Shown here piece after piece: positions 7,221-14,406 of a stretch of DNA of 35,931 bases. The translations under genes and the position numbers were made by a program. Origin of the DNA: Pirellulales bacterium (lineage in GTDB: Bacteria; Planctomycetota; Planctomycetia; Pirellulales; JADZDJ01); contig DASRSD010000169.1 of the NCBI GenBank assembly GCA_035656635.1, forward strand, positions 1 to 35,931, in the 5' to 3' direction. Within the stretch, counting starts at the first letter, position 1, and every line of letters starts with the position of its first letter. The notes under the pieces are model-generated. The model saw only the letters and a program-made list of their open reading frames with translations, made no database searches and was not told the origin of the DNA.

Positions 7221-9668
7221 ATGCGTCGCTCCACCGCCGCCGGAACTCACGGCGTTAATTTGATGCCGCTGTTGGACGTGCTGCTGTGCACCATGGGCAC
7301 GCTGATCGTCATCTTGGGCGTCATCAACCGCGAAGCTCGACTGCATCCAGCTAAGCGAGTGCCTGGCAAAGCTGCGCAACAGCAGCAAGAACTAATTGAC
7401 GCCAAGGAAGATATTCAGCTGCGCATTGACGAATTAACAACCGCGCGCAAAAAAACGTTGGCCGATGTGGAAGCGAGCCGCCAGAAGCTCGCCGGCATTG
7501 AAGACTCCTCGCGGCAAATGGAAGATCAACTTCAATCGCTGGTTGCTGCCGGCAAACAGTTAAAGGCCAGCGCGTCCGACGATCCCCAGCGCGATCTGCT
7601 GCGCTCGAAGCTAGCACAACTAAATGCCCAGCGTTTGCAGTTGGAAAAAGACCTACAACACGCCCGCATGGATTCCGCCAATCGCCAGTCGGCCTATGCC
7701 GTGGTTCCCTTCGAAGGCATGTATAAAACCAATCGCCGCCCAATTTACATCGAATGCCGCGACGATTGCGTGATTTTACAGCCGGAAGGAATTGTGTTCG
7801 GTCCTGGCGATTTTCTCGGACCTGGCGGACCTAGCAATCCGTTGGCATCGGCCTTGCGAGCCGCTCAAGAATATTGGCGGCAAGCGCCCCGCCCCGCGCC
7901 GGATTTACCGAACGAACCCTATCCACTGCTGTTGGTGAGGCCCGACGGTATTATTGCCTATTATTTGGTGCGCGATGCCATGTCGTCCTGGGATGCGGAA
8001 TTCGGCTACGAACTCGTTGGGCAAGATTGGAAACTCGAATTCCCGATGCAAACTGAACCGCAATTGAAAAACCAGGAAGAACGCGCCGTAGCCGACGCCC
8101 GGCAACAACTTCAATGGTTGGCGAAAATTAGTCCGGAATTGTTCTCCCGCAAAGCGAGCAAAGTGGAGTACCATGTTTCCCCTTTTCGCGGCGGCGTTGT
8201 GCGCGATGGGGGACCTTCTCTGGGAAGCGATCCGTTTGCGGATGACCCCTTGGGCGGCTTTGGACGAACCGGTGTTCGAGGTGGCAACGGCAATTTTGCC
8301 AATGGAGGCAACAACCCCAATGGAATGCAGGCCTATGGTGGAAATGTGTCCGGTAGAAGCCTCGGCGGAAATAGTGCTTTTGGGAGCGGTCCCTCTGGCA
8401 ACGGCGGTTTTGGACAAAACGGTGCCGGCAACGGATTAAACAGTGGCGACAGATACAGCAGCGGAAGCAATAGCGGACCGGCTGGAAACGGATTGACCGG
8501 CACCGGACCCGGCGGCAACGGTCTTGCCGCGAACGGACCAAATGGCGCTGTTGCATTGACGGGTCCGGCAGGCAGCAGCGGGTTGGGCGATGGTCCCGGC
8601 TTTCCAGGCGATCAAACCAGCGGTTCAGGCAGCAGCAACTACCTCAATAATGGCGCTACAGGTAGCGGAACCGGTTCCGGCAATGGACCGGAATTTGCCA
8701 ACATCGGCCCGCGTTACGCCGGCACGGGCAACGGCACAAACGGTTTCGGAAATGGAAGCGGCAGCGCCGGAAGCAACGGCAATTCCAAATCTGGTGGCGG
8801 CGCTTCCAACACAACGAACGGCAATATGGCGAACGGCAATAACGGATCGGGCGGCAGCGGCAGTCCCAGCGAATATGGCGGCGTTCAATTGCCGGCATCA
8901 GCTTCTGGTCCATTGGTCTCCGGCATGGCATCGAATGGCTCTGGCATGGGTTCGCCCGGCGCCGGATTGCCTGCCACGGCTGGTTCAACAGGTTCGATGG
9001 GGTCGGCGGGTTCATCGCCGGGCGCGCCCGGCAACCAGTATCAATACCTGGCCAGCTCCGGATCGAGGGGCGGCGGTCCTTACAGCGCGGATGGCAACTC
9101 TGGATCGTCTAGCGGATCGGCGGGTGGCAGTGGCGGCGTGTCTTCATCCTCGGGCGGCGATTCGTCCGGCGGCAGTTCGTCCAGCAGCATGATGGGAAGC
9201 CCCGGCAGCAATTCCGAAATGCCCAGCGGCTCACCTTCCATGTCGTTCGACCTCACGCCGCAACAGCAACAAAACGCTTCGTACGACCCAGCGACACAAC
9301 AGCAATCAAGCTCTTCCCACAGCATGGCGAAAAATCGTGGTCGCAACTGGGCTTTGCCAACGAGCCATGTTTCATCGGTGCCCATCCAACGCCCCATCCG
9401 CGTGGAATGCTGGCCCGATCGACTTGTGCTGGTTCCCGATACCCGCGATCTGCAACCCCAAGTAATTCCGCTTGGCGCGCGGACCGAAGACGCCGTCGAG
9501 CCTTTGGTCGGCGCCGTGCGCACGTATACCAAAAGTTGGGGCATTGCCGGCCGCAGCATGTACTGGAAGCCGCAGTTGGTGTTGAACGTGAATCCCAACG
9601 CCGAAGCCCGCGCCGCCGATTTACAAACCCTGCTGGCCGACAGCGGCTGGGACGTGCGCCGAAAATAA
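7221..9668 (+). CDS. ExbD/MotB-like membrane-anchored protein with duplicated domain and giant Gly/Asn/Ser linker
   Basis: An 815-residue protein. One membrane span lies near the N-terminus (about residues 14-34), preceded by N-L-M-P-L-L-D-V, which matches the way ExbD, TolR and MotB enter the membrane (x-P-x-x-D-V). Residues about 50-150 form a charged coiled coil. A folded domain begins near residue 170 with R-R-P-I-Y-I-E-C and includes V-R-P-D-G-I-I-A-Y-Y-L-V-R. Residues about 330-705 are low-complexity Gly/Asn/Ser sequence. A second copy of the folded domain begins at residue 724 with R-P-I-R-V-E-C. The likely partners are the channel gene at 4998-6281 and the smaller ExbD-like gene 75 bases downstream. 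No OmpA-type peptidoglycan-binding motif was seen. There is no clear ribosome binding site. The channel-partner role is inferred; the exact function is unknown. Confidence 0.7.
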   Translation: MRRSTAAGTHGVNLMPLLDVLLCTMGTLIVILGVINREARLHPAKRVPGKAAQQQQELIDAKEDIQLRIDELTTARKKTLADVEASRQKLAGIEDSSRQMEDQLQSLVAAGKQLKASASDDPQRDLLRSKLAQLNAQRLQLEKDLQHARMDSANRQSAYAVVPFEGMYKTNRRPIYIECRDDCVILQPEGIVFGPGDFLGPGGPSNPLASALRAAQEYWRQAPRPAPDLPNEPYPLLLVRPDGIIAYYLVRDAMSSWDAEFGYELVGQDWKLEFPMQTEPQLKNQEERAVADARQQLQWLAKISPELFSRKASKVEYHVSPFRGGVVRDGGPSLGSDPFADDPLGGFGRTGVRGGNGNFANGGNNPNGMQAYGGNVSGRSLGGNSAFGSGPSGNGGFGQNGAGNGLNSGDRYSSGSNSGPAGNGLTGTGPGGNGLAANGPNGAVALTGPAGSSGLGDGPGFPGDQTSGSGSSNYLNNGATGSGTGSGNGPEFANIGPRYAGTGNGTNGFGNGSGSAGSNGNSKSGGGASNTTNGNMANGNNGSGGSGSPSEYGGVQLPASASGPLVSGMASNGSGMGSPGAGLPATAGSTGSMGSAGSSPGAPGNQYQYLASSGSRGGGPYSADGNSGSSSGSAGGSGGVSSSSGGDSSGGSSSSSMMGSPGSNSEMPSGSPSMSFDLTPQQQQNASYDPATQQQSSSSHSMAKNRGRNWALPTSHVSSVPIQRPIRVECWPDRLVLVPDTRDLQPQVIPLGARTEDAVEPLVGAVRTYTKSWGIAGRSMYWKPQLVLNVNPNAEARAADLQTLLADSGWDVRRK
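8208..9330 (+). repeat. Low-complexity Gly/Asn/Ser-coding segment
   Basis: About 1.1 kb within the 815-residue ORF encodes almost only Gly, Asn, Ser, Ala, Pro and Thr, in irregular units such as G-N-G, G-S-G and N-G-G. The repeats are degenerate in DNA (many ggcaacgg, ggcagcgg and ggaagcgg words), so this is a drifting low-complexity tract and not a tandem array of one unit. The reading frame is open throughout, which argues that it is translated. It probably forms a flexible spacer between the two folded domains. Confidence 0.75.
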
Positions 9669-9686
9669 AACCAACTTATCTTCCCG

Positions 9687-9720
9687 GTTAGCCGCGAGCC
9701 GACAGGCGAGCGCGTTAAAT
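9687..9720 (+). other. GC-rich imperfect palindrome in the gap between the two ExbD-like genes
   Basis: The 75-base gap contains gttagccgcgagccgacagg followed by cgagcgcgttaaat. The core cgcgagcc and the later ggcgagcgcg are partly self-complementary. Its look is that of a short dispersed intergenic element, but only one copy is seen here, so this cannot be decided from the window. No promoter was recognised in the gap. Confidence 0.25.
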
Positions 9721-9743
9721 CACCACCTCACCCACCCACTCTC

Positions 9744-10727
9744 ATGCAGCGCGACGACAGCACCAATATCGAACATGCTGGGCAGGACTCGTTCCTGGAT
9801 ATCACCACCAATATTGTCGGCATCCTGATTATTCTCGTGATGGTGGTCGGCATGCGGGCACAAAACCCCATCGTGCAGGAATCTACCACGCCCGTGCCAA
9901 CTGCGGAAGAGTTGGGATCGCTCAGCAAGCAGGCCGCGACCATCGAATACGACGTCCGCCGCATGGGCCAACAAATGGAAGCCCTCGATCAAGACAGCTC
10001 CGCCAAAAGTACGGCCCGCGAATCGCTAGCCACGCTAATCGCTGCCGCGGAAAAAGAACTCGGCGATCGTCGCGCACAATTCGATTCCTCGAAGCAGGAA
10101 GATTTCGACTTGCGTCGCCAGGTGGAGCAAAGCCTCGCAGCGCTGGATCGCGGCGAAGCGGAACTCAAAGACCTGGAATCGCAAAAGCCGCCCATTCAGG
10201 AAGTTCGCCATTATCCCACGCCCATCAGCCGCATGGTATTAGGGCACGAAGTCCATTTCCAGCTGCTGGGCGGACGGATTGCCTATGTGCCCATCGACGA
10301 TTTTGTCGACGATGTGCGTTCCAACTTGCGCACCTCTGGCATGGACTTGAACAACATCGCCGACCGCGTGGGCGTGGTCGGCCCGCGCAATGGTTTTGAA
10401 TTCCGCTACACCATGGATACCGTCAGCGACCGAGGCCGCATTGTCGGACTACGGGCCAAAGAATTTCAGATTGTGCCTGCCGGCATGCAGGAAGGCGAAA
10501 CGTTCGAAAAGGCGATGCTGCCGAATTCGGACTTCCATCGGGCCCTGGCCATGCACAGTCCGCACGACACCACCATTACCATGTGGACTTATCCCGACAG
10601 TTTTGAACTTTACCGGCAGCTTAAGGAAGAATTGCACCGGCTGGACTTCGCCACGGCGGGCCGCCCGCTGCCCATGGGCGTGCTCATTGGCGGCTCTGAC
10701 CACGGTACGAAATCGTCGGCACAATAA
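9744..10727 (+). CDS. Second ExbD/MotB-like membrane-anchored protein
   Basis: A 327-residue protein with one N-terminal membrane span (about residues 19-40), entered through D-S-F-L-D-I-T-T-N-I-V-G, the ExbD/TolR/MotB-like pattern with an Asp at the membrane edge. Residues about 50-150 form a coiled coil. The C-terminal domain (about 165-310) contains H-F-Q-L-L-G-G-R-I-A-Y-V-P and W-T-Y-P-D-S-F-E-L-Y-R-Q-L, which line up with P-I-Y-I-E-C and V-R-P-D-G-I-I-A-Y-Y in the 815-residue neighbour; the two probably share a domain family. It follows that gene by 75 bases, so they are likely co-transcribed and may form a heteromeric moving part for the channel at 4998-6281. Its stop is only 4 bases from the bioA stop on the other strand. 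Confidence 0.7.
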   Translation: MQRDDSTNIEHAGQDSFLDITTNIVGILIILVMVVGMRAQNPIVQESTTPVPTAEELGSLSKQAATIEYDVRRMGQQMEALDQDSSAKSTARESLATLIAAAEKELGDRRAQFDSSKQEDFDLRRQVEQSLAALDRGEAELKDLESQKPPIQEVRHYPTPISRMVLGHEVHFQLLGGRIAYVPIDDFVDDVRSNLRTSGMDLNNIADRVGVVGPRNGFEFRYTMDTVSDRGRIVGLRAKEFQIVPAGMQEGETFEKAMLPNSDFHRALAMHSPHDTTITMWTYPDSFELYRQLKEELHRLDFATAGRPLPMGVLIGGSDHGTKSSAQ

Positions 10728-10742
10728 GCAATCAATTGCTTA
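10725..10742. terminator. 18-base palindrome covering both convergent stop codons (possible two-way stop)
   Basis: TAAGCAATCAATTGCTTA is a perfect inverted repeat that includes the TAA of the ExbD-like gene and overlaps the TGA of bioA on the opposite strand. As RNA it can form a 7-base-pair stem with a 4-base loop. The stem is AT-rich and no long U-run follows on either strand, so its strength as a terminator is doubtful. The symmetry across two convergent ends is what makes a role in ending both transcripts plausible. Confidence 0.4.
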
Positions 10743-12081
10743 ACGTGGCCTCAATCCCGCGGCCTACCGCCGCGCAAATCCGATCTAGCTCATCCAGCCG
10801 AATCGCCAGCGGCGGCATGATGACCACCACATTTCCCAGCGGGCGAATGAGCACGCCTTCCGCCAGGGCCGCTTCGCAAACTTGCCATCCGCGACGCTCT
10901 TCCCAAGGATAAGGCTCTTTCGTTGCTTTCTCGCGCACCAACTCCACGCCGGCAATTAACCCACACTGGCGTACATCCCCCACCTTTGGATGCCGCGATA
11001 GTCGCGCTAAATGTTCCGCCAGGCGGACAACCTTTGGCTGCATGTTCGTTAGCGTCTGTTCTTCCTGGAACACTCGCAAATTTGCCAGGGCCACCGCAGC
11101 TCCCAAGGGATTGCCGCCATACGTGTGCCCATGGAAAAACGACCTTGACTCCGCATATGTGCCCAAAAACGCGCGCCAAATTTCGTCCGTTGTCAGCGTT
11201 GCCGCCAGCGGCATGTATCCGGCGGTAAGGCCCTTGGCCAGACACAAAAAATCGGGCGTCACCTGTTCGTGTTCACACGCAAACATCTGCCCGGTGCGGC
11301 CGAAGCCTACGGCCACTTCATCGGCGATCAGCAACACATTGTATTTCGTGCAAAGTTCGCGCACGCCGCGCAAATATCCGGCCGGATGGGTGATGATGCC
11401 GGCCGCACACTGCACGAGCGGCTCCAACACTACTGCGGCAATCTGCTGATGCTGCTCCATCAATACCCGCTCCATCTGGCCCAAATAGTGTGCCAGCGCG
11501 GTTTCGCTTGTGACACCTGGCGGCAAGCGATACATCTTGGGCATCGGCACACGAATGACTTCGAACAACAGCGGCTTGAACATGGTCTGGAACCGTTCGA
11601 CGCCGCCAACGCTAACGCTTCCCAAGCTATCGCCGTGATACGCATCTCCCAGCGCCACATACAGTGTTTTTTCCGGCCGCGGATTGGGCCGTTGCCGCCA
11701 ATATTGAAACGCCATTTTCAGCGCCACTTCGACGGCCGTGGCTCCATCATCTGAAAAAAATACGTGCTTCAAACCCGGTGGAGCCAAATCGACCAGTCGC
11801 TTTGCTAACTCGATGGTTGTCGGATTCGACATGCCCAAGTTCGTCACGTGAGCGACACACGCCAACTGTTCCACAATCGCCGCATCCAACTGCGGATGCC
11901 GATGCCCATGCAAATTGCACCATAGGCTGCTCGTGGCGTCGAGATATTCCCGTCCGTCAATATCGACTACGGTGCAACCTCGCCCGTGCTCCAGAATCAG
12001 CGGCTTGTACTCCGCCATTTGCGTAAAAGCATGCCACACAATTTCGCGGTCCCAACGGAGCAGGTCGTCGCGTGTCGGCAT
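10732..12081 (-). CDS. bioA: Adenosylmethionine--8-amino-7-oxononanoate aminotransferase (BioA)
   Basis: BioA is a PLP enzyme that converts 7-keto-8-aminopelargonate to 7,8-diaminopelargonate in biotin synthesis, with S-adenosylmethionine as amino donor. The 449-residue protein has the class-III aminotransferase landmarks: the early W-H-A-F-T-Q segment typical of BioA, A-Y-H-G-D-S-L-G at about 147-154, D-E-V-A-V-G-F-G-R-T-G from Asp254, and the PLP lysine Lys283 in L-A-K-G-L-T-A-G. The start at 12081 has GGAG 10 bases upstream; an in-frame TTG or GTG-type extension to 12123 overlaps the previous gene. The start is 4 bases after the stop of the SAM hydrolase gene, so the two are probably co-translated. 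No other bio gene is in the window. Confidence 0.9.
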   Translation of the reverse strand: MPTRDDLLRWDREIVWHAFTQMAEYKPLILEHGRGCTVVDIDGREYLDATSSLWCNLHGHRHPQLDAAIVEQLACVAHVTNLGMSNPTTIELAKRLVDLAPPGLKHVFFSDDGATAVEVALKMAFQYWRQRPNPRPEKTLYVALGDAYHGDSLGSVSVGGVERFQTMFKPLLFEVIRVPMPKMYRLPPGVTSETALAHYLGQMERVLMEQHQQIAAVVLEPLVQCAAGIITHPAGYLRGVRELCTKYNVLLIADEVAVGFGRTGQMFACEHEQVTPDFLCLAKGLTAGYMPLAATLTTDEIWRAFLGTYAESRSFFHGHTYGGNPLGAAVALANLRVFQEEQTLTNMQPKVVRLAEHLARLSRHPKVGDVRQCGLIAGVELVREKATKEPYPWEERRGWQVCEAALAEGVLIRPLGNVVVIMPPLAIRLDELDRICAAVGRGIEATLSN

Positions 12082-12085
12082 ACTT

Positions 12086-12871
12086 TCAAAACTCCACCAC
12101 GACTGGCCCGCCCACCTGGACATTCAACTTTTCTGCTGCGCTACCGTTGACCACGGCGATTTCCAAAAAACCGCTGGAACCGACCAGCGCCGCCAATTCG
12201 CCCTGCTGGCGCTGGCCGTACGCTTGGGTCAATCCGGTGATTTCGCAACCTGCGCACCGAATTCGAACGGCGGACGATTTTTCGCCTTCGCTAAGCAAGC
12301 TTGCGGGAATGTTGGTAATCGCATTACCAAACCGATCAATCCATTGCACGTCGCCTTCCACGCGATTGCCGTCGCGGCGTGCGTCGGGCCAATCGAGCGT
12401 CAACAATTTGTGCATCGCCGAGCCCAATCGCTCCGGTTCCAATCCCAGGCTCACTTGTGCGGCCACGGGCGCCAAAATATCGCGGCCATGAAACGTGCGA
12501 GAAACCTCCGGCAGCCAATATTCTGAATTGGTCAATTCCACAATCCGATCCGGTTTGCGCCGCTTCGCCAAGAGGCTCAGCAAACCATTGTCGGGCACTA
12601 AATACTGCTGATCGCCAATTCGCGCATAAAGAAGCTTCCGTGCAGTCCCGACGCCGGGATCAATTACGGCCACGTGAACGGTTCCCGCCGGAAACCACGG
12701 CGTTGTCTCGGCCAACAGCACCGCTCCTTCGCGCACATTCTGTGGCCCGACGGCGTGCGAAAGATCTACAAACCGCACCGCCGGATGCATGCCCAACATC
12801 ACACCCTTCATGGCCGCCACATACGGACTGCCAAAACCAAAATCGGTGGTCAAGGTGATAATTGCGGACAT
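12086..12871 (-). CDS. S-adenosylmethionine hydrolase (SAM hydroxide adenosyltransferase, DUF62)
   Basis: A 261-residue member of the SAM-dependent chlorinase/fluorinase-like family. Enzymes of this branch normally split S-adenosylmethionine with water into adenosine and methionine. Visible landmarks are the N-terminal I-T-L-T-T-D-F-G with its conserved Asp, V-I-D-P-G-V-G-T at about 69-76, D-N-G-L-L at about 92-97, F-H-G-R-D-I-L-A-P at about 126-134, and I-D-R-F-G-N-A-I-T-N in the C-terminal barrel. Length is normal. No chlorinase or fluorinase role is suggested by the context. The gene lies between gatB and bioA on the same strand, with bioA starting 4 bases after it. Confidence 0.85.
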   Translation of the reverse strand: MSAIITLTTDFGFGSPYVAAMKGVMLGMHPAVRFVDLSHAVGPQNVREGAVLLAETTPWFPAGTVHVAVIDPGVGTARKLLYARIGDQQYLVPDNGLLSLLAKRRKPDRIVELTNSEYWLPEVSRTFHGRDILAPVAAQVSLGLEPERLGSAMHKLLTLDWPDARRDGNRVEGDVQWIDRFGNAITNIPASLLSEGEKSSAVRIRCAGCEITGLTQAYGQRQQGELAALVGSSGFLEIAVVNGSAAEKLNVQVGGPVVVEF

Positions 12872-12916
12872 GGCAATTTCTCAGGCAAGCAGCCCACAAC
12901 AGCGACTTGGCGAATT

Positions 12917-14386
12917 TCACATCTTCCCGGCCAGTTCCAGGCAAATTTCGCGAAAGCGGGCCGGGTTGACGTTGGGATTGCGCTTTTTCGCCTGACCGAT
13001 TAAATTTCCAGCCGCTTGAGTTTTGCCAGCTTTAATATCGGCCACAATTTTGGGATTGGCGGCTAGAATTTCGCCGGCCATAGCCACCAGTTCACTTTCG
13101 TCGACTTTCGTAATGCCCAGCGCTGCCACGGCTTCGGCCACTGATTTGTCGCTCAACATCTCGGCAAACACTTCCCGGGCTCGGCTAGTGTTGAAATCGC
13201 CCGCGTGTACGCGGACAATTAAATTGGCCAAATCCGCAGCGCTAACGGGAAAACTTTCGATCGGCGTATTTTGCTCGTTCAGCACCCGCAGCACGTCTTG
13301 CGTGACCCAGTTCGCGGCGGTCTTGCCGTCTTTCACGGCCTCGGCCAGCTCCACAAAGTATGCCACAAAAGCCCGGCCTTGATTCACAATTACGTCGCTG
13401 TCGTAGGCCGTAATTCCATGAGCGGCTTCCAGACGAACCCGCAGCAGTGCAGGAAGTTCGTCCAATGAGGTTCGCACTTTTTCGATCTGCGCTGGCGCAG
13501 TTGTCACGGGCACTAAATCGGGCTCAGGAAAATAACGGTAATCGCTTGATTCTTCTTTGGCCCGTTGGCCGCGGGTAATGTTGGCCGCATCATCCCAGCC
13601 GCGGGTTTGCTTGGGGCGTTTTCCAATTTCCACGTGGTCTTCTTGCCACACCTCGTATTGTCGCTTTGCTTCGAACTCCAACGCCCGCTCCACCGCCCGA
13701 AAACTGTTCATGTTTTTGATTTCCACAATAGGCGTTTTCGCCAGCCGTCCATCCGACTGTGGAATATGCAAATTTACGTTGGCATCGACCCGCAAGCTCC
13801 CTTCCTGCATGTTGCAATCCGAAACGCCAAGATACGTGAGCAGCAGCTTCAATTCTGTCAGATATGCCTTGGCTTCCAGCGGCGAGCGCATGTCCGGCTC
13901 GCTCACAATTTCCAACAGCGGAGTGCCGGTACGATTCAAATCGATACGGCTGTCGGCCTTGCCGTGGGCCTCGTCATGCATACTTTTACCAGCGTCTTCT
14001 TCTAGGTGCGCGCGAATGATGCCAATCTGTTTGGCAGCAAACCGCTCTTTGGGATCGCTGATTTCCAAATACCCGTCGTGCGAAAACGGCAAATCAAACT
14101 GGCTGATTTGATATCCTTTGGGCAAATCGGGATAGTAGTAATTTTTGCGATCCCATTTGGTGAATGGCGCAATTTGGCAATTCAGCGCCACGGCCGTTTT
14201 TAGACCCAGCTCGAATGCCCGTCGATTCATCACTGGTAGCGTTCCTGGCATGCCAATGCACACAGGACAAGTTTGCGTATTGGGAGGCGCGCCAAACTTT
14301 GTGCTGCAACCGCAAAACAGTTTGCTGACGGTGAGCAACTGTACGTGCACTTCCAGGCCGATAATAGTGATGAACGGATCGGACAT
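12917..14386 (-). CDS. gatB: Asp-tRNA(Asn)/Glu-tRNA(Gln) amidotransferase subunit B
   Basis: GatB is the kinase-like subunit of the GatCAB complex. It activates Glu or Asp misacylated on tRNA-Gln or tRNA-Asn, and ammonia from GatA completes the amidation. The 489-residue protein opens with I-G-L-E-V-H-V-Q-L, followed by the zinc-site cysteines in L-F-C-G-C-S-T and T-C-P-V-C. The cradle domain continues with R-K-N-Y-Y-Y-P-D-L-P-K-G-Y-Q-I-S-Q and later L-N-R-T-G-T-P-L-L-E-I-V. The C-terminal helical and YqeY-type tail ends with K-R-N-P-N-V-N-P. Start chosen at the ATG at 14386; a TTG three codons upstream is also open. It sits in the order gatC-gatA-gatB, 20 bases after gatA. Confidence 0.95.
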   Translation of the reverse strand: MSDPFITIIGLEVHVQLLTVSKLFCGCSTKFGAPPNTQTCPVCIGMPGTLPVMNRRAFELGLKTAVALNCQIAPFTKWDRKNYYYPDLPKGYQISQFDLPFSHDGYLEISDPKERFAAKQIGIIRAHLEEDAGKSMHDEAHGKADSRIDLNRTGTPLLEIVSEPDMRSPLEAKAYLTELKLLLTYLGVSDCNMQEGSLRVDANVNLHIPQSDGRLAKTPIVEIKNMNSFRAVERALEFEAKRQYEVWQEDHVEIGKRPKQTRGWDDAANITRGQRAKEESSDYRYFPEPDLVPVTTAPAQIEKVRTSLDELPALLRVRLEAAHGITAYDSDVIVNQGRAFVAYFVELAEAVKDGKTAANWVTQDVLRVLNEQNTPIESFPVSAADLANLIVRVHAGDFNTSRAREVFAEMLSDKSVAEAVAALGITKVDESELVAMAGEILAANPKIVADIKAGKTQAAGNLIGQAKKRNPNVNPARFREICLELAGKM

Positions 14387-14406
14387 CGTGAACAAGATTT
14401 ATCGGG

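Noticed and set aside
6911-7258. Plus-strand ORF of 115 codons after queD
   Set aside because: It starts inside the minus-strand terminator hairpin, has no ribosome binding site and no recognisable family, and overlaps the start of the ExbD-like gene.
4998-10727. Zorya-type anti-phage system
   Set aside because: The channel has a long tail like ZorA, but there is no OmpA-type ZorB domain and no ZorC, ZorD or ZorE-like gene in the window.
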